Source: an uncultured Eubacteriales bacterium
Lineage (GTDB): Bacteria > Bacillota > Clostridia > Oscillospirales > Oscillospiraceae
Assembly: GCA_900319635.1 (NCBI GenBank)
Contig: ONPF01000002.1
Coordinates: 1 to 64,000, forward strand
Length of the DNA: 64,000 bases
Direction: 5' to 3'
The number at the start of each line of letters is the position of its first letter. Within the stretch, counting starts at the first letter, position 1. The notes below the pieces were generated by a model that saw only the letters and a list, made by a program, of their open reading frames with translations, was not told the DNA's origin and did not search any database. Shown piece after piece: positions 1-7,033 of this stretch. A program made the position numbers and the translations under genes.

Positions 1-153
1 CTAATAGAAATCTTTGAATCTTTCCGGTCAGAATTGCGCCATGCTTCGTTGCTTCCCTTGACCATATATCTCCATTATGCTCTGCGGGAAGCGCCTCGCA
101 TGTCACAATTCTGCCTCGGAAATCTTTCTAAAGCTTTCTATCAGGTATTAGTA
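1..153. repeat. MITE-like long-hairpin element, copy 1 (left end cut by window)
   Basis: This 153-bp block is an inverted copy of 26273-26434. It begins with CTAATAGAAA and ends with TTAGTA. Its two halves are themselves inverted repeats: CAGAATTGCGCCATGC near position 30 pairs with GCATGTCACAATTCTG near position 98, and GCTTCCC pairs with GGGAAGC around a loop of about 28 nt. Comparison with the second copy indicates that about nine bases of the left end lie outside the window. No coding capacity is seen. Confidence 0.8.
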
Positions 154-204
154 TAAATCCCAACGGGGGAAACAAAATAGTGAAAAAAGAAAGAGGGTGT
201 GGAG

Positions 205-990
205 ATGAGGCAGAAAGTCGCGGCAATGCTGATCGCAGCGGCGCTGCTCCCGGTTCAAACGCCGGGACGGCAGGAAGAGATGTCCCTTCTTGGGACAAAT
301 GAGATTGTGACCTATGAAAACACCTCAGTCGGAGGAAGCCTGACGCCGCCGGAGGAGTGCGGAGACTGCTTTTATACAATCACGGAGGAGCCGGTCAAGG
401 GCAGTCTCTGCTTGCAGGAAAACGGCTGCTATGTCTATACCCCCCGCAGCGGGAGATCAGGCAGAGACAGCTTTTCCTATCGCCTAAGCGATGGAAGCGG
501 ATCCCTCTTACGGGAAACGCGGGTGCGCATCCGCATTATGGAGCAGTCGGAGGGGGTGTATTACGAGGATATGCGGGGCAGGGCGGAGGCCTTTGCCGCG
601 GCGCGCCTCAGCGAGGAGGGCTTATTCACCGGGGAATACCTGGTCGGGCGTTACTGCTTCAACCCGGAAAAGCCGGTCACCCGAGGCGAATTCTTGAGCA
701 TCTGTCTGAGCCTTTCCGGCCGGCCCATCCTCAGCGCTGTGCAGTGTACCGGACGGCAGGACGATGCGGCGATCCCGGCCTGGATGAAGGGCTATGTGCT
801 CTCCGCCTCTCTGCAGGGCGTCTCCGTAGACCGGGACTCCGATTTCGACGGAGCTGCGCCCATCACGCAAGGGGAGGCCGCCCAAATGATGAGGGAGCTG
901 TTGGGAATCAATTGGGTGCCTGACGCGCCCGACGCGGTGTTGGAGCGCGGTCTTATGGCGCAGCTGCTGCTGGAGAAGCTGGAAGAGTGA
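205..990 (+). CDS. Secreted protein with cadherin-like and SLH-like domains
   Basis: The 261-residue product begins with a short basic-hydrophobic signal-like segment (MRQKVAAMLIAAALL). Residues about 30-110 contain a cadherin-like/tandem-95 pattern, with KGSL, YVYTP, GRDSFSYR and DGSG. Residues about 125-255 resemble S-layer homology units: a PVTRGEFLSICLSL segment and a later PITQGEAAQMM segment. I infer a surface protein attached to the cell wall. The ATG at 205 is chosen because GAGG lies about 8 nt upstream; a GTG two codons earlier is also open. The gene starts about 50 bp after the MITE-like element. Exact function is unknown. Confidence 0.7.
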   Translation: MRQKVAAMLIAAALLPVQTPGRQEEMSLLGTNEIVTYENTSVGGSLTPPEECGDCFYTITEEPVKGSLCLQENGCYVYTPRSGRSGRDSFSYRLSDGSGSLLRETRVRIRIMEQSEGVYYEDMRGRAEAFAAARLSEEGLFTGEYLVGRYCFNPEKPVTRGEFLSICLSLSGRPILSAVQCTGRQDDAAIPAWMKGYVLSASLQGVSVDRDSDFDGAAPITQGEAAQMMRELLGINWVPDAPDAVLERGLMAQLLLEKLEE

Positions 991-1003
991 CACAGGTTTT
1001 TTC

Positions 1004-1032
1004 TTGACGAAACGCCGCCCCGGCAATACAAT
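1004..1032 (+). promoter_or_regulatory. Sigma-A type promoter of the ABC exporter gene
   Basis: TTGACG at 1004-1009 and TACAAT at 1027-1032 are separated by 17 bp, and lie about 30 bp upstream of the ATG at 1062. Confidence 0.6.
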
Positions 1033-1061
1033 AAGGTAAAGAAGAAAAGGGAGGCGGCGCT

Positions 1062-2900
1062 ATGGCGGGTCCTGGTCGCGGTTTGGGTCCCCGCGGTTTT
1101 CTGACCGACGAGGAGAAGAAAAACATGCCCAAGGTCTCCGGCTCTTTGATCCGGCGGATCTTATCCTATCTCAAGCCCTATTGGTTTCAGTTCTTGCTGG
1201 TGTTTGCAGCGATCCTGCTCTCGGCGGTGCTGGGGCTTCTGCCCAGCATCATCACCGGGCGCATTGTGGACGAGGCGCTGGTGGGCAAGAATATGACTCT
1301 GCTCATCCGGCTGCTGCTGATGGCCTTTGTGACCCTGGCGGGCTCTCAGGTCATCAGCGTGCTGGAGAGCTACATAAACGCCTGGATCTCCCAGCGCATC
1401 ATCTTCGACATGAAAAACCAGATGTTCGACCATCTGCAGCACATGCCCCACGCCTTCTTTACCTCGGAGAAGCAGGGAGACATCATCACCCGTATGAATA
1501 CGGACATCTCCGGCGTGAGCTCGGTGATCTCCGGCACCCTCTCCAGCATCGTGTCCAACATCGTCACCGTGGGGACGACGCTGGTGGCGCTCTTCACCAT
1601 GAGCTGGAAGCTGGCGCTGGTGGGTATCGTGGTGATCCCGCTGCTGGTGATCCCTACGCGCAGCGTGGGCAAGACCCGGTGGAAGATCCTCTCCGACAGT
1701 CAGGCCAAGAACGACGAGATGAACCAGATAGTGAACGAGACCCTCTCGGTCTCCGGCTCGCTGCTGGTGAAGCTCTTCACCCGGGAGGAGCGGGAGTATG
1801 AGCGCTTCGTGGACGTGAACGAGGAGGTCACCCGCCTGCAGCTCAAGGAGCAGCGCAGCGGCAAGTGGTTCCGGGTCATTATGGGCATGTTCACGCAGCT
1901 TGCGCCGCTGCTCATCTACTTTGCCGGCGGCTGGTTCATCATTGCCAAAGCGGACAGCAGCCTCACCGTCGGTACCATCACGGCTACCGTCGCCCTGGTA
2001 AACCGGCTCTACCGTCCCATTGAGAGCCTGCTGAACATCCATGTAGACTTCACCCGCTCCCTTGCGCTCTTCACCCGGATCTTCGACTATTTTGACATGA
2101 AAAATCCCATTCAGTCTCCGGAGAACGGGCTGAAGCCCGATGTAACCAATGCGGACATCGTCTATGACCATGTGGCCTTATCCTATGATCCGGAGAAGCC
2201 CCTGCTGACGGACGTGAACTTTACCGTGCCCGGGGGCAAAATGTACGCCATCGTCGGCCCCTCCGGCTCCGGCAAATCCACGGTGGTGAACCTCATTCCC
2301 CGGCTCTACGATGTGCTGGGCGGCAGTGTGAAGATCGCCGGGGTGGATGTGCGGGACTTCGATCTCAAGTACCTGCGGCAGCAGATCGGCGTGGTGACCC
2401 AGGACAGCTACCTCTTCAACGGCACCATCCGGGAAAACCTGCTCTATGCCAAGGAAGACGCAACGCCCGAGGAGCTGGAGGCCGCCTGCTATATCGCCAA
2501 TCTCAACGACTTCATCTCCTCCCAGCCGGAGGGGATGGAGACCATGGTGGGCAACCGGGGTTTGAAACTCTCCGGCGGCGAGAAGCAGCGCCTCTCCATT
2601 GCCCGGGTCATCCTGAAGGATCCCAAGATCCTGATCCTGGACGAGGCCACCTCCGCCCTGGATTCCATCACAGAGAACGCCATCCAGGAGGCGCTGGAGG
2701 CGCTGATGGAGGGGCGCACCAGCATCGTCATCGCACATCGGCTCTCCACGATCCTCAAGGCCGACCGGATCCTGGTGGTGAAGGACGGGCAGATCGCCGA
2801 GTCCGGCACCCATGAGGAGCTGCTGGCCAGGGGCGGCACCTATCGGGAGCTGTACGAGACCCAGTTCCGCCAGATCCTGGATATGGAAGGCGGAAAGTGA
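1062..2900 (+). CDS. ABC exporter, fused permease-ATPase
   Basis: This 612-residue half-transporter has an N-terminal membrane domain (about residues 30-330, six hydrophobic segments) followed by a nucleotide-binding domain. The ATPase shows Walker A GPSGSGKST near residue 400, a Q-loop VTQDSYLF, the signature LSGGEKQRL near residue 503, Walker B ILILDEATSALD and the H-loop AHRLST. It belongs to the MsbA/MDR-like exporter family and should dimerise; the substrate cannot be read from sequence. The start is supported by a GGGAGG site. It stands alone between its own promoter and a stem-loop, with no partner half-transporter beside it. Confidence 0.93.
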   Translation: MAGPGRGLGPRGFLTDEEKKNMPKVSGSLIRRILSYLKPYWFQFLLVFAAILLSAVLGLLPSIITGRIVDEALVGKNMTLLIRLLLMAFVTLAGSQVISVLESYINAWISQRIIFDMKNQMFDHLQHMPHAFFTSEKQGDIITRMNTDISGVSSVISGTLSSIVSNIVTVGTTLVALFTMSWKLALVGIVVIPLLVIPTRSVGKTRWKILSDSQAKNDEMNQIVNETLSVSGSLLVKLFTREEREYERFVDVNEEVTRLQLKEQRSGKWFRVIMGMFTQLAPLLIYFAGGWFIIAKADSSLTVGTITATVALVNRLYRPIESLLNIHVDFTRSLALFTRIFDYFDMKNPIQSPENGLKPDVTNADIVYDHVALSYDPEKPLLTDVNFTVPGGKMYAIVGPSGSGKSTVVNLIPRLYDVLGGSVKIAGVDVRDFDLKYLRQQIGVVTQDSYLFNGTIRENLLYAKEDATPEELEAACYIANLNDFISSQPEGMETMVGNRGLKLSGGEKQRLSIARVILKDPKILILDEATSALDSITENAIQEALEALMEGRTSIVIAHRLSTILKADRILVVKDGQIAESGTHEELLARGGTYRELYETQFRQILDMEGGK

Positions 2901-2902
2901 AA

Positions 2903-2948
2903 ATGCAAAGTTCGGGGCGGCGACAGGCCGCCCTGAAAAATTTTGCAT
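2903..2948 (+). terminator. Stem-loop after the ABC exporter gene
   Basis: ATGCAAA at 2903 pairs with TTTGCAT ending at 2948, and inside it GGGCGGC pairs with GCCGCCC. A terminator or mRNA-stabilising structure is likely. Confidence 0.55.
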
Positions 2949-3028
2949 AGTTCTGACCCCGATCGCGCATCTCAAACGTATTCCATATGACAGCGAAAAC
3001 AGAAAGCTGTTGGGAAGGAGACGAGGCT

Positions 3029-3520
3029 ATGGAAAGCGCGCTGCAGCGTACGGGCAGTAGCTTTCGAGACGTGTATCAGACATATCTGCCGATGGTTTAC
3101 CGCATCGCATTTACCTATTTGAAGAACCCGCAGGACAGTGAGGACGCGGCGCAGGAGACCTTTCTGCGCCTGATGCGGCTGGAAAAGCCCCTGCAGAGCC
3201 AGGAGCACTGCAAGGCCTGGCTGATCGTGACGGTGGGAAACGTCTGCAAGGATCTGCTCCGCAGAAGACGGCAGACGGAGCTCTCGCTGGAGGACTGCAG
3301 GGAGCTCTCGACGGAGCCGGCGCTTGGAAACGAGCTGATGCAGGCGATCCTGGAGCTGCCGGACAAGTATAAAACGGCGGTATATCTCTATTACTACGAG
3401 GGCTATTCCGTGAAGGAGATGGCAAAGCTCCTGCGGCAGACGCCGGAGAGCATGAAGAGCAGGCTGCGGCGGGCGCGGGAGCAGCTGAAGCAAAGATTGG
3501 GGGAGAGCTTGGATGAATGA
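3029..3520 (+). CDS. ECF-type RNA polymerase sigma factor
   Basis: The 163-residue protein has the two-domain ECF layout. Region 2 is around residues 10-55 (FRDVYQTYLPMVYRIAFTYL, then DSEDAAQETFLRL) and region 4 around residues 108-158 (LPDKYKTAVYLYYYEGYSVKEM followed by a helix-turn-helix). ATG 3029 is chosen because GGAAGGAGA lies 7-8 nt upstream; an ATG at 2987 has no comparable site. The stop overlaps the start of the next gene by 8 nt, which suggests translational coupling to its anti-sigma partner. It probably directs transcription of its own operon and a small regulon in response to an envelope signal. Confidence 0.88.
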   Translation: MESALQRTGSSFRDVYQTYLPMVYRIAFTYLKNPQDSEDAAQETFLRLMRLEKPLQSQEHCKAWLIVTVGNVCKDLLRRRRQTELSLEDCRELSTEPALGNELMQAILELPDKYKTAVYLYYYEGYSVKEMAKLLRQTPESMKSRLRRAREQLKQRLGESLDE

Positions 3521-4922
3521 AAAGCAATGGAAGGATGCTTTTGACAGCATAAAGCCGGATCGGGGGCAGAGCGAGCGGATCTGGGCGCGGCTCATGGAGA
3601 GCGAGGATGCCGTTTCGCCGGAAAAACAGATCGTGGCAAAGCCGAAAACAGGAAAGCATAAGCTCTGGCGCACGGCGCTGCTGGCTGCGGTGATCGCGGG
3701 GCTGATGGGTGCCTCCGCCTACGCTCTTGGCCTGTTCGGCCGGGAGGCGCTGGAGATCCGGGAGCCGGAGATCACGCCTCAGAAGATCGAGATCGGCGAG
3801 GACGGATACGGACATTTGGTGGACAATCCGGAGGAGGGGGGCTACTTCTCCATCACCCAGCCCCAGGAGCTGCCGGAGGACATGGATCCCGCGGTGCGGG
3901 AGAAGGTGGAAAACAGCCGAACCGCTTGGGAGGAGTGGTTGGCCTGGCGGGAGGAAAACAGCGCCTCCGTCCCGGCGGCCTTTGAAGCGCCGGAAGGCAG
4001 CTTCAAGTCCGATCTGCGGGATAACGGCGACGGAACCTGGACGCTGACCTTCAGCAGACCGGATAAGACCGACGAGGAGCTGACCGCCATCACCCGTGAG
4101 ATCGAGGAGACGCTGCATGAGGATCGGGAAAAGGGATTTGCCCTCCAGGCGGAGTATGACGCCTATTTCAGCGATCCGGCCAACTGGGTGATCCTGGAGG
4201 AGCGCATCGTCACCGGCGCGGAGGTGGAGCAGTATCACGAGGCGACCCAGTCCAGCGGCATGCTTCCGGAGGGCTACGATCCCAATTATCGTGTGGAGAA
4301 CGCGGAGCAGGCGCGGGCGCTGGAGGAGATCGCCGCGAAATACGGCCTGACCCTCCGCAAAGACCGGCAGACCCTCTTTGGACGGGTCAGCGACTACTAC
4401 GCCGTCCACGGCAAGCCGGATTGGATGAGCGACGAGATGTATGGGGAGGAGCTGCAAAACACAGAAGGAGAGACGGTGGAGACCATGCTCTCCGCGCTCT
4501 CGGAGGCCTGCTGTCGCGGCGATCTGTTTTTGACGCCGCCGCCCTTCGTGGATCACCTGTACTGGTATCAGGAGGGCAGCTTCGGCGTGAATTACTCCTG
4601 GGTCACCCAGAGCGGGAAGATCGCGGAGTGTTATCTCTACAATTCCTGCTATGCCACCCTCTCCAGCGGCTGGGAGCTCTTTGATGAGATCGAAGACGTT
4701 TCGGCCTACACGGCGCGTAGCTATCAAACGAAGGACGGCGCGGAGGTGACGCTCCTGGAGAGCGAGCATCAAAACGCCTGGGGCTGGTACGACGACAGCT
4801 ATGTGTTCGTCTATCTGGAGGATTCCTTCCTGGTGCTCAAGGTGAATCTGCCGGAGGGCATCACCGGGGCAGAACTGGAGGCCATCGCGGACAGCGTGCA
4901 GTACAGTCAGATCAATCGATAA
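3513..4922 (+). CDS. Membrane-anchored anti-sigma factor with large extracytoplasmic domain
   Basis: The 469-residue product has a cytoplasmic N-terminus of about 50 residues (candidate sigma-binding part), one membrane helix at about residues 51-74, and an extracytoplasmic domain of about 395 residues rich in Glu, Trp and Tyr that I cannot assign to a family. The gene overlaps the sigma gene by 8 nt, the usual arrangement for a sigma/anti-sigma pair. The role is inferred from this topology and linkage rather than from a recognised anti-sigma motif. The large outer domain is the likely sensor. A GC-rich stem-loop follows. Confidence 0.7.
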   Translation: MNEKQWKDAFDSIKPDRGQSERIWARLMESEDAVSPEKQIVAKPKTGKHKLWRTALLAAVIAGLMGASAYALGLFGREALEIREPEITPQKIEIGEDGYGHLVDNPEEGGYFSITQPQELPEDMDPAVREKVENSRTAWEEWLAWREENSASVPAAFEAPEGSFKSDLRDNGDGTWTLTFSRPDKTDEELTAITREIEETLHEDREKGFALQAEYDAYFSDPANWVILEERIVTGAEVEQYHEATQSSGMLPEGYDPNYRVENAEQARALEEIAAKYGLTLRKDRQTLFGRVSDYYAVHGKPDWMSDEMYGEELQNTEGETVETMLSALSEACCRGDLFLTPPPFVDHLYWYQEGSFGVNYSWVTQSGKIAECYLYNSCYATLSSGWELFDEIEDVSAYTARSYQTKDGAEVTLLESEHQNAWGWYDDSYVFVYLEDSFLVLKVNLPEGITGAELEAIADSVQYSQINR

Positions 4923-4933
4923 AACGAGAAAGG

Positions 4934-4972
4934 GAACGGCTTCCCCGCGCGCGAGCGCGGCGGAGGCCGTTC
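4934..4972 (+). terminator. GC-rich stem-loop after the anti-sigma gene
   Basis: GAACGGCTTCC pairs with GGAGGCCGTTC around a GC-rich loop. Only a weak T-run (CTCTTT) follows, so termination is plausible rather than certain. Confidence 0.5.
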
Positions 4973-5047
4973 TGCTCTTTGGGGCTTGCAAAAATCCGCT
5001 GGCCATTGTAATATTACACTATTGTATATAACGTATAGAAAGCGGGC

Positions 5048-5803
5048 GTGACTTTGGAAAGTATCAGCTCCCGAAAAAATGCCTATATCCGCCATGTGCG
5101 GCTCCTCACTTCGGACGGCGCCTATCGAAGAATGAAGGGGGAGTATCTCTGCGACGGGATGAAGACCCTGCGGGAGGCGCTCTCCTGCGGGGCGCGGGTG
5201 ACCAGCGTCCTCTGGAAGGAGCGGGAGGAGCCCATCGATCTCCCACCGGAGACGCAGCAGTTTTCTTGCCCGGCGGAGCTCTTTGACTACGCCTCTCCCA
5301 TGCAGAATAGCCCCGGCCCTCTCTTCACGGTGGCCATCCGCGGCTGCGGAAAGCCCGGGAAGCTTAAAAACGCCATCGTGCTGGAGGGCGTACAGGATCC
5401 GGGCAACGTGGGAACCGTGATCCGCACGGCAAACGCCTTTCAGGTTGGCGCGGTGATCCTGACCGGCGCCTGTGCGGATCTGTACCATCCGAAAACCGTG
5501 CGGGCAACCATGGGCGCGATCTTCCGTCAGACGGTACTGGAGATCGAACTTCCGTATCTGAAGGACTTTCTGCGTGACCAGAATCTGCCGCTCTACGCGG
5601 CGGCGCTGGACGAGCGGGCGGAGGATGTGCGAGCCTTGAATCTGCAACACGCGGCGGTAGCCGTGGGCAGCGAGGGGAGAGGGCTCAGCCCGGAGCTGCT
5701 GGGACAGTGCGACCGGACGCTGATCATCCCCATGTCGCCGGAGAGCGAATCGCTGAACGCGGCGGTGGCGGCGGCGGTTTTGATGTGGGAGGCCTTCCGC
5801 TGA
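5048..5803 (+). CDS. SpoU/TrmH-family RNA 2'-O-ribose methyltransferase
   Basis: The 251-residue protein has an N-terminal RNA-binding substrate domain (residues 1-95) and a C-terminal SPOUT knot domain. The family motifs are visible: motif 1 in LEGVQDPGNVGTVIRTANAF, motif 2 in AVGSEGRGLS, and motif 3 in IPMSPESESLNAAVAAAV. It is expected to methylate a 2'-OH in 23S rRNA or a tRNA using S-adenosylmethionine; the target nucleotide is not predictable. The start is a GTG. It leads a long co-directional run with dprA and topA. Confidence 0.9.
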   Translation: MTLESISSRKNAYIRHVRLLTSDGAYRRMKGEYLCDGMKTLREALSCGARVTSVLWKEREEPIDLPPETQQFSCPAELFDYASPMQNSPGPLFTVAIRGCGKPGKLKNAIVLEGVQDPGNVGTVIRTANAFQVGAVILTGACADLYHPKTVRATMGAIFRQTVLEIELPYLKDFLRDQNLPLYAAALDERAEDVRALNLQHAAVAVGSEGRGLSPELLGQCDRTLIIPMSPESESLNAAVAAAVLMWEAFR

Positions 5804-5827
5804 ATCTGGAAGAAAGGGTGAGCGGCC

Positions 5828-7024
5828 ATGGCGGCATTGGAATACTGGATCTGGCTTTCTGCGGCGTCGGTTAGTCCCAGGGCGAAGGCCGCGCTGATCG
5901 AGCACTACGGGGACGCGGAGGCGGCCTACTATGCCCCCAAGGGCGTCTACGCTCTGATCCCGGGCATCACCGGCCAGGAGGCGGAACGACTGGAGAAACG
6001 GGATAGGCGTGCGGCCAACAAGATCCTCGGCGCCTGTGAGGAGCAGAATTTAAGGGTCGTGACCTATCATGACGCGGCCTATCCCAAGCGGCTGAAGAAT
6101 ATTTTTGCGCCTCCCGTGGTATTGTATGCGAAGGGAAAGCTGCCGGATGTGGACAGCGAAGCGCTGATCTCCGTGATCGGCACCCGAAAGGCAAGCTACT
6201 ATGGGCAAAAGATGGGCCGGGATCTGGCCTATCAGATCTGCAAGGGCGGCGGAACCGTCGTCTCCCTTCTGACAAACGGCGTGGATGCGGAAGCCGCCCG
6301 GGGCGCCCTGTTGGCCGACGGCAAATGCGTTGCGGTGCTGGGCACCAGTCACGAGGCGGAAAAGGGCTATCTGGCGCAGGAGCTTGCGGTGCGCGGGGCG
6401 CTTATCAGCGAGTATCCTCCCGGCACCCGCTCCCAGCGGCAGTTTTTCCGGGAGCGCAACCGGATCGCGGCGGGCCTCTCCGTGGGCGTCCTGGTGGTGG
6501 AAGCGCCTGCCCGCAGCGGAACCAGGCTCTTTGCCAATGAGGCGCTGGAGCAGGGGAAGGAGCTATTCGCCGTCCCCGGCAACGTGGACGCGGAAAACTG
6601 CGCCGGATGTTTGGAGATGATCCAGAACGGCGCAAAGCTCGTCACCTGCGGTTGGGACGTGCTGGAGGAGTTTGAGGGGCTCTTCCCGGGAAAGCTGCGG
6701 GACGGCGGCAGAGAATCGGCTCCGCTGGTACCGAAGCTGAACCAGGAGAAGCCGCCGGAGCCGCCGACTGCCGAGAAAAAAGACGTTGACAAGGAAAACG
6801 AGGGAGACTATATTGACCTGAGAGAACAGCTGGCCGGCCTCTCCGCGGACGAGCTTGCGGTGGTGACTGCCATTGAAAAGCAGAGCAGCCATGTGGACGA
6901 CATCATCGCCAAAACCGGCCTTCCCACCGCGGCGGTGCTGCGGGTCTTGACCCTCCTGACCATCAAAAAATACGTCAAGCGCAATCCCGGCAATTATTAT
7001 TCCCTGAATATCACGAAGAAGTGA
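5828..7024 (+). CDS. dprA: DprA/Smf-like DNA-processing protein (divergent)
   Basis: The 398-residue protein follows DprA architecture: an N-terminal helical region (1-75), a Rossmann-like domain (about 85-285) and a C-terminal winged-helix segment (about 330-398). DprA normally loads RecA on incoming single-stranded DNA during transformation. Recognisable motifs are GTRKASYYG, RERNRIAAGLS, VVEAPARSGT and FAVPGNVDAENCAG. The motif usually reading SGxAxGID-AH is replaced by SLLTNGVDAEAARGAL, and the usual YP-N segment is replaced by GTSHEAEKGYL. The position upstream of topA is typical. Activity of this variant is uncertain. Confidence 0.8.
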   Translation: MAALEYWIWLSAASVSPRAKAALIEHYGDAEAAYYAPKGVYALIPGITGQEAERLEKRDRRAANKILGACEEQNLRVVTYHDAAYPKRLKNIFAPPVVLYAKGKLPDVDSEALISVIGTRKASYYGQKMGRDLAYQICKGGGTVVSLLTNGVDAEAARGALLADGKCVAVLGTSHEAEKGYLAQELAVRGALISEYPPGTRSQRQFFRERNRIAAGLSVGVLVVEAPARSGTRLFANEALEQGKELFAVPGNVDAENCAGCLEMIQNGAKLVTCGWDVLEEFEGLFPGKLRDGGRESAPLVPKLNQEKPPEPPTAEKKDVDKENEGDYIDLREQLAGLSADELAVVTAIEKQSSHVDDIIAKTGLPTAAVLRVLTLLTIKKYVKRNPGNYYSLNITKK

Positions 7025-7033
7025 GGAACAATC

